Below are positions 1 to 6,600 of a stretch of DNA of 27,148 bases, piece after piece (position 1 is the stretch's first letter; each line of letters begins with the position of its first letter). The DNA is from a virus. The DNA is taken from the IMG/VR virus record IMGVR_UViG_3300017752_000120, positions 1-27,148 of that record; one strand, given 5' to 3'. Under the pieces are notes generated by a model. The model saw only the letters and a list, made by a program, of their open reading frames with translations, was not told the DNA's origin and made no database searches. The position numbers and the translations under genes were made by a program.

Positions 1-135
1 CATGTAAGGATCATGAAAGTAACCTACAAAACTGTAGACTGCAATAAGTCCAGTGGTAGCACCTGCTACTGGTATAAGTCCTACAAAGAATCCATAGAAG
101 ACTCCTAGCAGTAATACAATGATGTATGTTTCCAT
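1..135 (-). CDS. tctA: TctA-like permease, N-terminal fragment (runs off left edge)
   Basis: This is a 45-codon open frame that starts at an ATG at 133-135 and is still open at base 1. It encodes one hydrophobic helix containing GLIPVAGA, then YFHDPYM. TctA permeases of the tripartite tricarboxylate transporter family have a G-x-LPG-x-GG-type loop after the first helix and a DPY-like motif shortly after it, so the fragment matches a TctA N-terminus. No clear Shine-Dalgarno sequence is seen; a hairpin at 144-168 lies 8 bases upstream of the start. The C-terminal half of a TctA-like gene enters at the opposite edge of the window on the same strand (see 26450-27148). The assignment rests on a short stretch plus that context. 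Confidence 0.55.
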   Translation of the reverse strand, partial: METYIIVLLLGVFYGFFVGLIPVAGATTGLIAVYSFVGYFHDPYM

Positions 136-143
136 AGAGAAAT

Positions 144-168
144 CACAGAGGTGCTAACACCTACTGTG
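144..168. promoter_or_regulatory. Hairpin in the leader of the left tctA-like gene
   Basis: CACAGAGGTG pairs with CACCTACTGTG across a CTAA loop, giving ten base pairs with one bulged A at 163. On the plus strand it is followed by CC and TTTTT, like an intrinsic terminator, but no rightward gene precedes it. On the minus strand it lies just before the permease start and contains the only AGG-like ribosome site. It may therefore control translation or act as a weak terminator for the methyltransferase gene. Its function is inferred only. Confidence 0.45.
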
Positions 169-191
169 CCTTTTTAATTTATTGGGGGATA

Positions 192-235
192 TACAACTGA
201 ACTTCACTGCATTCCGCAAAAGAGCGTTAGTTGTA
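192..235. other. Inverted repeat / possible structured RNA element
   Basis: TACAACT (192-198) pairs with AGTTGTA (229-235). After one bulged base, AAC (200-202) pairs with GTT (226-228). The 23-base interior could form a further small hairpin around TGC-GGAAT-GCA on the minus strand. It lies in a 108-base non-coding gap downstream of the methyltransferase gene and lacks a T run, so it is not a standard terminator. It does not fold as a tRNA. Confidence 0.3.
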
Positions 236-243
236 CTATGTGT

Positions 244-921
244 TTATTTAGTCCGCCACACGAAGTATAACCGATTTTTGTGGCTGTCGGTTCTAATGTC
301 TAGTATTTCTACGCCAAGTTGTTCTGCACAGTTAACAATAAAGTTGCTGTCCCATGGGTAAAAGTAAATCCAGTTTGACTCGCTTTTGTCATGTGGTAGT
401 CCAGGATTTGCTCTAAAGAACATTACTGCACCTGGATTACACAAACTTACAGCATGTTCCAGTTCTGCATAAATTTTATCTGTGCTGCCAAAGTTGATAC
501 TGCCAAGTGCTATTGTAGCATCATACTTTTCATCTGGATGATGATCTAGTAGTTTTACATGCAAATCTGCTGCATCATTATAAGGATCAATGCCAACTAG
601 ATTATCTATCTTGCCTTTAAACTCATGATATCCGCAACCAATGTCTAGTACCTTGCGTGGCTTTAAACTGTTGATCTCGTCAATGAGTGCAAGTCCACTG
701 TACTTGTACTTTTTCATTTCGCCTTGCCATACATTGCGAAAGTAGTTGTCTAACACTTTATCGTCAATGCGATCAACAAGTTCGCCAATGTGTGTATATT
801 CAACATCAATTTCAACGTCGAATGTACCTTGAATAGCCTGTTGCAATGTGCGTGAGTTACGCAACAACTGCGGGCTAGTATGGATCATTTGTTCAAGTTT
901 GTGTAGGATTTTATGGTTCAC
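244..921 (-). CDS. Class I SAM-dependent methyltransferase
   Basis: This 225-residue protein has the class I methyltransferase motif I VLDIGCG (residues 91-97), followed by an acidic end-of-strand GID at about 110-112 and a later Rossmann strand with a PG turn (NPGAVMFF). About 85 residues of helical N-terminal region precede the Rossmann fold. The start is GTG at 919-921, and its bases overlap the TGA of the upstream gene (GTGA), which indicates translational coupling. The substrate cannot be read from the sequence. Its coupling to a sulfotransferase-like gene suggests both modify a small molecule or surface group. The methyltransferase fold is sure; the role is unknown. Confidence 0.8.
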   Translation of the reverse strand: MNHKILHKLEQMIHTSPQLLRNSRTLQQAIQGTFDVEIDVEYTHIGELVDRIDDKVLDNYFRNVWQGEMKKYKYSGLALIDEINSLKPRKVLDIGCGYHEFKGKIDNLVGIDPYNDAADLHVKLLDHHPDEKYDATIALGSINFGSTDKIYAELEHAVSLCNPGAVMFFRANPGLPHDKSESNWIYFYPWDSNFIVNCAEQLGVEILDIRTDSHKNRLYFVWRTK

Positions 922-1472
922 GGTTTATAAGTTCCTATAAAAATGTCACTGTGTTTGTGATGTTGTATCCATTGTACACTATGTTTTTGACCAAAGTCAA
1001 GTATTAATTTATTCTGTTCTTCAATACGTTTGGTCATCAAGTAGTCTGTTTCATACCAGTCATAGTTTGGATAGGTAATGTCAAATCCACCTGCCTTCTT
1101 CCACCATAGAAAACTTGCCCAGTCTGGTCTGTAAACTAGTTGTATCCATGCAAGTGGATAGCGTTCTTGTATTTCATTAAAGTAGTAGGGCCACTCGTGA
1201 CTCATTAGTAGTTTGCTTCCAGAACTAAGGTCCCACTGTGTATAGGGTGCATTGAGGTTGTGCTTATCCAACCCGCCTTCAGCAGGGTTTGCAGGAAACT
1301 CCATACCAGTGCCATAATAAGCATCACAGTGTCCACTGAAGTCGCCATGTTTGTATATGCGATGTTCTGCACGATCTGTGCAGTTGTATTGACCCGAGGA
1401 TTTTATTTCCTGTGCAATGCCACTCCAGCGACTGCCAGGCACACCTGTGTAAAATATATATTGGGGGAGCAT
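918..1472 (-). CDS. P-loop sulfotransferase-like protein
   Basis: This protein of about 184 residues opens with IFYTGVPGSRWSGIAQ. That resembles the 5'-phosphosulfate-binding P-loop of sulfotransferases (strand, then G-x-P-x-S-x-S/T). A later strand with a charged end, WIQLVYRPDWASFLWW, is placed like the 3'-phosphate-binding segment of that family. The start is uncertain. ATG at 1470-1472 gives MLPQYIF and puts the P-loop at the very N-terminus as usual; an upstream ATG at 1485-1487 would add five residues. Neither has a good Shine-Dalgarno sequence. The gene overlaps the methyltransferase start by 4 bases. A general P-loop kinase or nucleotide-binding protein is the main alternative. Confidence 0.45.
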   Translation of the reverse strand: MLPQYIFYTGVPGSRWSGIAQEIKSSGQYNCTDRAEHRIYKHGDFSGHCDAYYGTGMEFPANPAEGGLDKHNLNAPYTQWDLSSGSKLLMSHEWPYYFNEIQERYPLAWIQLVYRPDWASFLWWKKAGGFDITYPNYDWYETDYLMTKRIEEQNKLILDFGQKHSVQWIQHHKHSDIFIGTYKP

Positions 1473-1525
1473 AAAAATATTTATCATTATATGCGCACTT
1501 AATCAAATATATGGATACTTAACTA

Positions 1526-1537
1526 TCGCTCTAGCGA
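1526..1537. promoter_or_regulatory. Palindrome upstream of the phoH promoter (possible operator)
   Basis: TCGCT-CT-AGCGA is a perfect 5-bp inverted repeat. It lies 11 bases upstream of the -35 box at 1549, inside the 153-base divergent region between a leftward and a rightward transcription unit. The position fits a regulator-binding site, but a single short palindrome can occur by chance. Confidence 0.25.
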
Positions 1538-1548
1538 CGTAAGTAATA

Positions 1549-1578
1549 TTAACAAGGGAGGCATATTTGCTCTATAAT
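1549..1578 (+). promoter_or_regulatory. Sigma70-type promoter for phoH
   Basis: TTAACA (1549-1554, five of six consensus bases) and TATAAT (1573-1578, perfect) are separated by 18 bp. The -10 box lies about 47 bases upstream of the chosen phoH start, with an AGGAG ribosome site between them. This would be read by unmodified host polymerase, so phoH is likely expressed early. Confidence 0.65.
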
Positions 1579-1625
1579 ATAACACCTTGTATGCTTCTCT
1601 ATGCAATCAGGAGAATGCATATATA

Positions 1626-2375
1626 ATGGCTAGAAAACAACGCAAAGCTAAACCTCAGCGTCAACACCTTACACATGCTGAGTATATGGAATCAAACGTA
1701 CACTACCTACCACAAGCAACCAAACAAAAAGAAGTTCATTTACATGGACGCAATCCTAACCAAAAATCTTACATTTTTAAACTACTAGATCCTACGCAAA
1801 CTATTGTTTTTGCAACAGGACCAGCAGGCACGGGAAAAACAATGTTGGCTGTACTAGCAGCTGTTAAAGCGTTAAAAGAAGGAGATGCAGAACGTATTAT
1901 CATTACACGACCGGCAGTAGGTGTAGATGATGAACAACACGGTTTCCTACCAGGCACTATAGAAGATAAGATGGCGCCTTGGACAAAGCCAATATTTGAT
2001 GTAATGAGAGATTACTACAATGCCAAGCAAATACAAACCATGATCCAGGAAGGTGTTATTGAGATTTCGCCACTGGCATTCATGCGGGGTCGAACTTTTA
2101 AAAACGCTTGGGTTATTGCAGATGAAATGCAGAACGCAACACCTAATCAAATGAAGATGTTACTTACACGCATTGGAGACAACAGTCGTATGGTAGTAAC
2201 CGGTGATATTGCACAAACAGATCGTAAAGAATATGAAAACGGATTGATTGATTTCAAACGACTATATGCGAGATTTAACGACAGTGAGTACATTAGCATT
2301 GCTGAGTTTGAACATCAAGACATTGAAAGACATCCAGCAGTCATCGAAGTCTTAGATATATATGGCGATAAATAA
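1626..2375 (+). CDS. phoH: PhoH-like ATPase
   Basis: This 249-residue PhoH-family P-loop ATPase has Walker A GPAGTGKT (residues 65-72), the family block ITRPAVGVDDEQHGFLPG (93-110), Walker B WVIADE (162-167) and a sensor-like VVTGDIAQTD (190-199). PhoH proteins are common in marine myophages and their role is debated (phosphate stress, RNA metabolism). The ATG at 1626 was chosen over an in-frame ATG at 1587. It is preceded by AGGAG and yields the basic N-terminus MARKQRK usual for phage PhoH. The gene is rightward, opposite to nearly all of the window. Its last codons include a GATAAATA box for the next gene. Confidence 0.92.
   Translation: MARKQRKAKPQRQHLTHAEYMESNVHYLPQATKQKEVHLHGRNPNQKSYIFKLLDPTQTIVFATGPAGTGKTMLAVLAAVKALKEGDAERIIITRPAVGVDDEQHGFLPGTIEDKMAPWTKPIFDVMRDYYNAKQIQTMIQEGVIEISPLAFMRGRTFKNAWVIADEMQNATPNQMKMLLTRIGDNSRMVVTGDIAQTDRKEYENGLIDFKRLYARFNDSEYISIAEFEHQDIERHPAVIEVLDIYGDK
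2367..2374 (+). promoter_or_regulatory. Late promoter box GATAAATA
   Basis: The plus strand reads GATAAATA across the last codons of phoH, 43 bases before the start of the structural gene at 2418. T4 late promoters have TATAAATA as their only element, and T4-like marine phages use NATAAATA. The same box recurs before three tail-fibre genes in this window. Confidence 0.55.
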
Positions 2376-2417
2376 ACATGTTATAACAAACAGATTTATC
2401 TTCGGAGAACAAGACAC

Positions 2418-2942
2418 ATGGCAACAGATTATAGATTTGCTATTCAATGCTGGCAAGACAGTGCAGGCAGTGAAGACGCAAGAATGGACGTATTCATTGA
2501 TGGTACAAAAGTTGTAGACAATACAACAATCACTGCTACTAGCGCAGATAGCCCACAGTTAGTAACGTGGGAAACTACAGGACTTGCAGATCCTGCTGGC
2601 GACGGTAGTGTGGACATTGATATTAAGGTAGTGCTCAAGAACGAGTACTATGTAGACACTGACACAGATAGAAATATTTGGATTGACATGATTGGGTACA
2701 ATCCTAAAGCCAATAATGTAAGTGGACAAAGCGGCGCAGTATATACAACACCAAGTAGTAATCCAGCAACAGTTGTATCAGACTGGACAACAGCAGACAG
2801 TTATATGCAGGAACTTCCTACAGCAGTAGCAGGTGACCAGATTCCAAGTGATTTTTGGAGCGGTGTTACAGTTTTCAATCATATCCCTGTTTGGGGAAGT
2901 GATGGTATAGACGGTACAACTGTTACCCTTCCACTAAAATAG
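2418..2942 (+). CDS. Virion-associated protein with possible CBM60-like carbohydrate-binding fold
   Basis: This 174-residue protein is rich in Asp, Thr and Val, with no signal peptide or membrane segment. Two regions, MDVFIDGTKVVDN (about residues 23-35) and YYVDTDTDRNIWIDMIGYN (about 75-93), resemble Ca2+-dependent xylan-binding modules (CBM60), which carry a DRN-x-x-x-D signature after a jelly-roll strand. The composition also fits a phage structural or decoration protein. GGAG lies 10 bases before ATG, and a GATAAATA box lies upstream. A role in binding host polysaccharide is inferred. The only other nearby rightward gene is phoH. Confidence 0.5.
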   Translation: MATDYRFAIQCWQDSAGSEDARMDVFIDGTKVVDNTTITATSADSPQLVTWETTGLADPAGDGSVDIDIKVVLKNEYYVDTDTDRNIWIDMIGYNPKANNVSGQSGAVYTTPSSNPATVVSDWTTADSYMQELPTAVAGDQIPSDFWSGVTVFNHIPVWGSDGIDGTTVTLPLK

Positions 2943-2963
2943 ATCGCATAATAAAAATAAAAG

Positions 2964-2988
2964 AAAAGCGCCATATGGCGCTTTTTTT
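2964..2988. terminator. Bidirectional rho-independent terminator
   Basis: AGCGCC (2967-2972), ATAT loop and GGCGCT (2977-2982) form a stem followed by six more T. A run of A flanks the left side, so it also works leftward. It closes the rightward phoH/structural unit and the leftward tRNA unit, which converge here. Confidence 0.88.
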
Positions 2989-2994
2989 GTGACT

Positions 2995-3071
2995 TGGCGC
3001 GGCTGAAGAGATTCGAACTCCTAGCCTTCGGTTTCGTAGACCGATGCTCTATCCAGTTGAGCTACAGCCGC
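2995..3071 (-). tRNA. tRNA-Arg (anticodon ACG)
   Basis: The cloverleaf is complete on the minus strand. Acceptor GCGGCTG pairs with CAGCCGC, the anticodon loop is CTACGAA within a TCGGT/ACCGA stem, and the T-loop is TTCGAAT. The 3' CCA is encoded (TGG at 2995-2997). ACG would need inosine at position 34 to read all CGN codons except CGG, and this depends on host TadA. Confidence 0.93.
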
Positions 3072-3076
3072 TGATT

Positions 3077-3151
3077 TGGTATCCCTACCCGGATTCGAAC
3101 CGAGATTGCCGCCGTGAAAGGGCGGTGTCCTAACCATTAGACGATAGGGAC
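3077..3151 (-). tRNA. tRNA-Glu (anticodon TTC)
   Basis: The 75-base cloverleaf has acceptor GTCCCTA with TAGGGAT (first pair G-T) and anticodon loop CTTTCAC within CCGCC/GGCGG. CCA is encoded. It lies 5 bases from tRNA-Arg and 5 bases from tRNA-Trp, so the three are surely one transcript. Confidence 0.93.
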
Positions 3152-3156
3152 TTATT

Positions 3157-3242
3157 TGGCATAGGTGGAGGGATTCGAACCCCCTAGCATCTCTGCTCTA
3201 GTTTTGGAGACTAGTGTGACACTCCAACTTCACCGCACCTAC
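3157..3242 (-). tRNA. tRNA-Trp (anticodon CCA) with an extended variable arm
   Basis: Acceptor GTAGGTG pairs with CACCTAT, the D-stem is GTGA/TCAC, the anticodon stem is CTAGT/ACTAG around CTCCAAA, and the T-stem is GGGGG/CCCTC. CCA is encoded with G at position 73, the tryptophan discriminator base. Between the anticodon and T stems lie 13 bases, AGCAGAGATGCTA, able to form a 4-bp AGCA/TGCT arm. The total of 86 nt is class II size, whereas normal tRNA-Trp has a variable loop of about 5 nt. Anticodon and discriminator indicate Trp; the arm is odd. Confidence 0.85.
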
Positions 3243-3243
3243 A

Positions 3244-3378
3244 TTATTTGTTGCGTTTACGCCTAAACTTTCTAAGCCTTGCATACTTTCTCAGCATACA
3301 CTCAATAACAATATTTTTAAGTTTGCGACGTTTTGATCTTGCCGCTTGACTTCGATCTAGTCTAGTACCTCTGTCCAT
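3244..3378 (-). CDS. Very small basic protein (44 aa)
   Basis: The ATG at 3376-3378 is preceded by AAGAGG at good ribosome-site spacing. The frame runs to a TAA that ends one base from the tRNA-Trp gene. The 44 residues are extremely rich in Arg and Lys (about 20), for example RSKRRKLKN and ARLRKFRRKRNK, suggesting contact with nucleic acid or the ribosome. It follows the nucleotidase gene by 10 bases, so it is in the same unit. No family is recognised. Length and charge recall ribosomal proteins S21/L34, but the conserved residues of those are absent. Confidence 0.6.
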   Translation of the reverse strand: MDRGTRLDRSQAARSKRRKLKNIVIECMLRKYARLRKFRRKRNK

Positions 3379-3388
3379 ATCTGCCTCT

Positions 3389-3961
3389 TTATGCAGTTAC
3401 GATCTCGTAAACCTCTTTCCAACTCTTAGCAAGTGGAAAATCCTTGCAATCCATGTTAAAGCCATGCTCGATTACAATAGGCTTCAGACCGACTTTTTCA
3501 CCAGCGAGTGCGTTTTCTACTTTGTCCTCGACCCAGTAACAACCGCTGTCTTTGTATTTAAGTAAAGCCTCATCTTTGTCGGCGCCAGTAGCCAAGCAAA
3601 CAACACTTTCAAAAGTGCCTTTGCCAAACAGTTTTGCTAGGTTCCGTTCCCGCAACTTTTGTGCATACTTGTTAGTTGACAAACTAGTAACACAAATAAA
3701 TGTCCATCCTTCGTCAGCCATCTTAGTTATAACTTCGACTGCATCACGCAGTGGAGGAAGGTAACCAATAGCAGCACTTTCGTTGAAGATGCGTATCATC
3801 TTCTTGCCTTGTTCTTTGCTAATACCGTACTGTTCGCCTACGTTGTAGATCGTCTCAGCACCTTCTATCTTTTGGAATCCGTATTCTTCCATAAAAATAT
3901 GGAAGGCATACTCCCAATTACATAGGACGCCATCACAATCTACAATAATAGTCTTTTTCAT
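3389..3961 (-). CDS. HAD-superfamily 5'(3')-deoxyribonucleotidase-like phosphatase
   Basis: This 190-residue protein begins MKKTIIVDCDGVLCNW. The HAD nucleophile motif DxDG is at D8/D10, and motif III/IV-like segments include WVEDKVENAL near residues 143-152. Length and the CDGVLCNW start match small phage/bacterial 5' nucleotidases of the NT5C type, which dephosphorylate (deoxy)nucleoside monophosphates. A role in balancing nucleotide pools during phage replication is likely, alongside the MazG-like enzyme at 10401. A TTGACA/TATACT promoter lies 31 bases upstream. Confidence 0.75.
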   Translation of the reverse strand: MKKTIIVDCDGVLCNWEYAFHIFMEEYGFQKIEGAETIYNVGEQYGISKEQGKKMIRIFNESAAIGYLPPLRDAVEVITKMADEGWTFICVTSLSTNKYAQKLRERNLAKLFGKGTFESVVCLATGADKDEALLKYKDSGCYWVEDKVENALAGEKVGLKPIVIEHGFNMDCKDFPLAKSWKEVYEIVTA

Positions 3962-3991
3962 ATTTTCTCTTTCTCTTTAACTTACTTTACT

Positions 3992-4019
3992 AGTATAGCA
4001 AACTTTTAAGTTTTGTCAA
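3992..4019 (-). promoter_or_regulatory. Sigma70-type early promoter for the nucleotidase unit
   Basis: On the minus strand TTGACA (4019-4014), a 16-bp spacer and TATACT (3997-3992) precede the nucleotidase start by 31 bases. The -35 box sits inside the last codons of the upstream gene, whose protein ends VDKT. Confidence 0.75.
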
Positions 4020-4674
4020 CCACTTTTACATAGTTAAGCACAGTTTCTTTGCCACCGTGGAACTTACTGGTCTGGTGACGTTTGACTTTGCCTTCTACTG
4101 TACAAGCATCGCCCCAATGTTCTGCAGAATGTTTAGTAAAGAAGCAAACAATATCTGTGCCGATTTTAGCATTTACAATGTAGCAAGCCAGTCTCTGTAT
4201 AAAACTACAGTTAATGATTTCTACTTCGCCGCTGATCTTCTCGCCTAGATTGCCAATGTATTCACTAACAGTACTAAGTTTGCGCATTTCGATGTCTTTA
4301 GCATCACGTTTGACTGCACGGTTGTATGCTTTAGGCAAACTTGCTATTACGCCAATATCTCTGCGATCAACTACACCTGTTTGGATAAGGTTGAGAACTT
4401 TTTGCTCAAAATCATTGATCTTGGCACCCATGGCTTTAAATGTCAAGCCTCTGTAGTATTTGATGATATCTTCTGCAGTAGTTTCGCAGTCTTGCGTAAC
4501 TGTGTCTATAAACGCAGTTTGCTGTTCACTAAGAACACCTAAATGTGAAAGGATAAGTGTTTTGTTGGTCACGGTGTCTGGACCAGGATAGTTTATGTAT
4601 TCTTCTTGATTTTGGTTATATGCTGCAACAGCGTAGGTCATTACTAGTTTGAGGTCGAAAGTAGTATCTTTCAT
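4006..4674 (-). CDS. Conserved phage protein, possible OB-fold C-terminus, unknown function
   Basis: This 222-residue soluble protein has a mostly helical N-terminal 130 residues. The C-terminal part, from about residue 150, contains strands and the block CTVEGKVKRHQTS followed by KETVLNYVKV. Similar VEGKVK-RH and GGKET-x-LN-x-VK segments occur in phage proteins of unknown function with an OB-like, nucleic-acid-binding appearance. I do not recognise a specific family. The gene has its own TTGACA/TATTAT promoter upstream and hosts the next promoter in its final codons, placing it in the early region. Confidence 0.6.
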   Translation of the reverse strand: MKDTTFDLKLVMTYAVAAYNQNQEEYINYPGPDTVTNKTLILSHLGVLSEQQTAFIDTVTQDCETTAEDIIKYYRGLTFKAMGAKINDFEQKVLNLIQTGVVDRRDIGVIASLPKAYNRAVKRDAKDIEMRKLSTVSEYIGNLGEKISGEVEIINCSFIQRLACYIVNAKIGTDIVCFFTKHSAEHWGDACTVEGKVKRHQTSKFHGGKETVLNYVKVVDKT

Positions 4675-4709
4675 TGCTTTGGTCCTTGGTAATGTTTAAC
4701 AATATGTAT

Positions 4710-4737
4710 ATAATAGCACCTTTATATTATTTGTCAA
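4710..4737 (-). promoter_or_regulatory. Sigma70-type early promoter for the 4006-4674 gene
   Basis: Minus-strand TTGACA (4737-4732), 16-bp spacer and TATTAT (4715-4710), 36 bases before the start codon at 4674. The -35 box is formed by the last codons (Val-Asp-Lys) of the radical SAM gene. Confidence 0.75.
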
Positions 4738-5695
4738 CCAGATCCTTGTAAATCATCCTCAAACTATTTTGTGCTTGTATATTTTTCGTTACACACGTTC
4801 TTTGCCAAAGATCTTCTTCCCACGCAACCTTTCCTGTGTAATGGCTGTAATGAAACTGCTCAGGATTAGTGCAGATATGTGTGTGCCAAACACTGATGTT
4901 CTGTTGGTCAATCCAAGTTGCAAGTTCTGGTATATTGTCTATGTTGTCATGTTGTACAACTGTGTTAACCATAAACTTGGGATCTAGTGCTTGTCTTAGT
5001 GCTTGTATATTTTTTTGTATTATATCCCAACTACACAGCGTCCTAATGCGTTCTATTGTTTCTCCTGTGCCATCTATACTCAGTACAAAACATAAGTTAG
5101 TAAAACGTTTAAGTGCAGACATCATATGGTCTGTCAAGATAGTTGCATTTGTATTGATTATTATTTCGCAGTCAACGTTTTCTAAACTATCGAGCACAGT
5201 GCTAAAACTCTTTATCATAAAAGGTTCACCGCCTGCAAGATAAATGCGTTTAGCATTAGGGTTGATATCAAGATCGGGCTCTACAGTTTTGTAAATATCT
5301 TCATGACCTAAGTATCTAGCCCATTCGCTGCTACTGCCTGCATTGCAAGTTTGACATCTTAGGTTACAAAGATTACTGTATCGCAAGTCATAACTTAGTT
5401 CTTCTGGATTATGGAAATCTAAATCTGGAAAGGATTTAAGCCATTCTTTGTTGTAAAGTTGCCGTTCACTAAAAGTCTTTATTTGTTCTTGCGCTACACA
5501 TTTTCTGCATTCACCAACAGATTTATTGTCTAGCATTGCTGTGCGCACTGCTTGTAGTCGATCATCGTCGATGATGTCGCTGCTATGACAACAAAGTTTT
5601 TGCTTATTGTTGAGGTCTATGTGCTTGTGTATGAAAGGAAGGACGCAGAAACTATGCCCATATGTTAGTACATCCTTTAGTTGGATATCTGACAT
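4727..5695 (-). CDS. Radical SAM protein with N-terminal twitch/SPASM-type cluster region
   Basis: The 322-residue protein has a radical SAM CxxxCxxC motif at C110-C114-C117 (LCNLRCQTC) and the SAM-binding GGEP at 155-158. Ahead of the barrel, C17, C35/C36, C63 and C66 form an auxiliary Fe-S cluster pattern of the kind usually found C-terminally as SPASM/twitch. This order matches the N-terminal twitch radical SAM family. Its substrate is unknown; relatives modify peptides or small molecules. The start overlaps the clamp loader gene end by 19 bases, an odd position because T4-like phages usually have gp62 and regA there. A second family member is at 18974. Confidence 0.85.
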   Translation of the reverse strand: MSDIQLKDVLTYGHSFCVLPFIHKHIDLNNKQKLCCHSSDIIDDDRLQAVRTAMLDNKSVGECRKCVAQEQIKTFSERQLYNKEWLKSFPDLDFHNPEELSYDLRYSNLCNLRCQTCNAGSSSEWARYLGHEDIYKTVEPDLDINPNAKRIYLAGGEPFMIKSFSTVLDSLENVDCEIIINTNATILTDHMMSALKRFTNLCFVLSIDGTGETIERIRTLCSWDIIQKNIQALRQALDPKFMVNTVVQHDNIDNIPELATWIDQQNISVWHTHICTNPEQFHYSHYTGKVAWEEDLWQRTCVTKNIQAQNSLRMIYKDLVDK

Positions 5696-6600
5696 AGTTC
5701 TACTAGTGTTGCCGCCAAGTTAATCTCTTGGTCTGCTACCATTGGAATGTTGCGCAGTCCTTTTGCAATGATGAGAATAGCTGCATCCTTTTGTTCCTGT
5801 GTTTCTCCCCACAGTTCCAAGTTGTCATACATCCAGCGGAACAGATCATCCATTTCCTCAGGACGCACTTGACTGCACAGCATCTTACGAGCCTCTAGTA
5901 TCTTACCTTGCTTGAACAAGTCTACCACTGCTAGTTTGTAGTCTGCTGTTGCACTATCACCTTCGTTTGGCTTTACTAGTGTGCCATCCACTGTGTTCAT
6001 CTGACACAAGTTCAAGCATTTACGCAAGTCAGGATATGTTGCTTTTACATAACTGTCCAGTGTATCAATATCAATCTCTACACCTTCTTCAACACACACT
6101 GTTGCAATACGAGCAGTAAACTCTGTGTGATCAATCTTTTCAATGTGAAAGCCTTGACAACGGCTGTGCAGTGCAGGGATAATCTTGTTTGGATAGTTAC
6201 AAGTGAGAATAAAGCGACTACTGCTTGCATATGTTTCCATTACACCACGCAGTGCCGCTTGACCATTTGGACTGATATAATCAGCCTCATCTAGCAGTAC
6301 AACTTTAAAATCACCAAAAGGCATAGTTTGTACAAAGTTAGTGATCTTATCACGCACGTTTTCAACACTGTTTTCACGACTAGCATTGATCTCTAGTACA
6401 TCATACTCATCAATATCAAGCATGTTAATAAGCACTTTTGCCAGTGTAGTTTTACCTGTGCCTGGAGCACCACTAAACAGCAAGTGTGGAATAGTTTTTG
6501 CATCTACCCAACCCTGCACTTGTTTACGTTGTGCATCATCTCTAAACACATAGTCTGAGATTGTGCTAGGTCTGTATTTTTCTGTCCAAAGTTCTTTCAT
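5677..6600 (-). CDS. 44: Sliding clamp loader large subunit, gp44-type AAA+ ATPase
   Basis: The 307-residue protein has Walker A GAPGTGKT (residues 44-51), Walker B VLLDEAD (101-107), sensor 1 ILTCN (131-135) and the clamp-loader SRC arginine-finger motif (146-148). The N-terminus LWTEKYRPSTISDYVF is typical of RFC/gp44 subunits. It loads the gp45-type clamp for phage DNA replication. The small subunit (gp62) is not next to it. The start codon overlaps the stop of the 45-aa gene upstream (ATGA). Confidence 0.95.
   Translation of the reverse strand: MKELWTEKYRPSTISDYVFRDDAQRKQVQGWVDAKTIPHLLFSGAPGTGKTTLAKVLINMLDIDEYDVLEINASRENSVENVRDKITNFVQTMPFGDFKVVLLDEADYISPNGQAALRGVMETYASSSRFILTCNYPNKIIPALHSRCQGFHIEKIDHTEFTARIATVCVEEGVEIDIDTLDSYVKATYPDLRKCLNLCQMNTVDGTLVKPNEGDSATADYKLAVVDLFKQGKILEARKMLCSQVRPEEMDDLFRWMYDNLELWGETQEQKDAAILIIAKGLRNIPMVADQEINLAATLVELCQISN

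Noticed and set aside
1478-1485. Minus-strand GATAAATA before the sulfotransferase-like gene
   Set aside because: It lies only about 6 bases from the likely start codon, leaving no leader; it is not placed like the other four boxes.
3244-3378. Ribosomal protein S21 identity for the 44-aa basic protein
   Set aside because: Charge and size are suggestive, but conserved S21 residues are not present.
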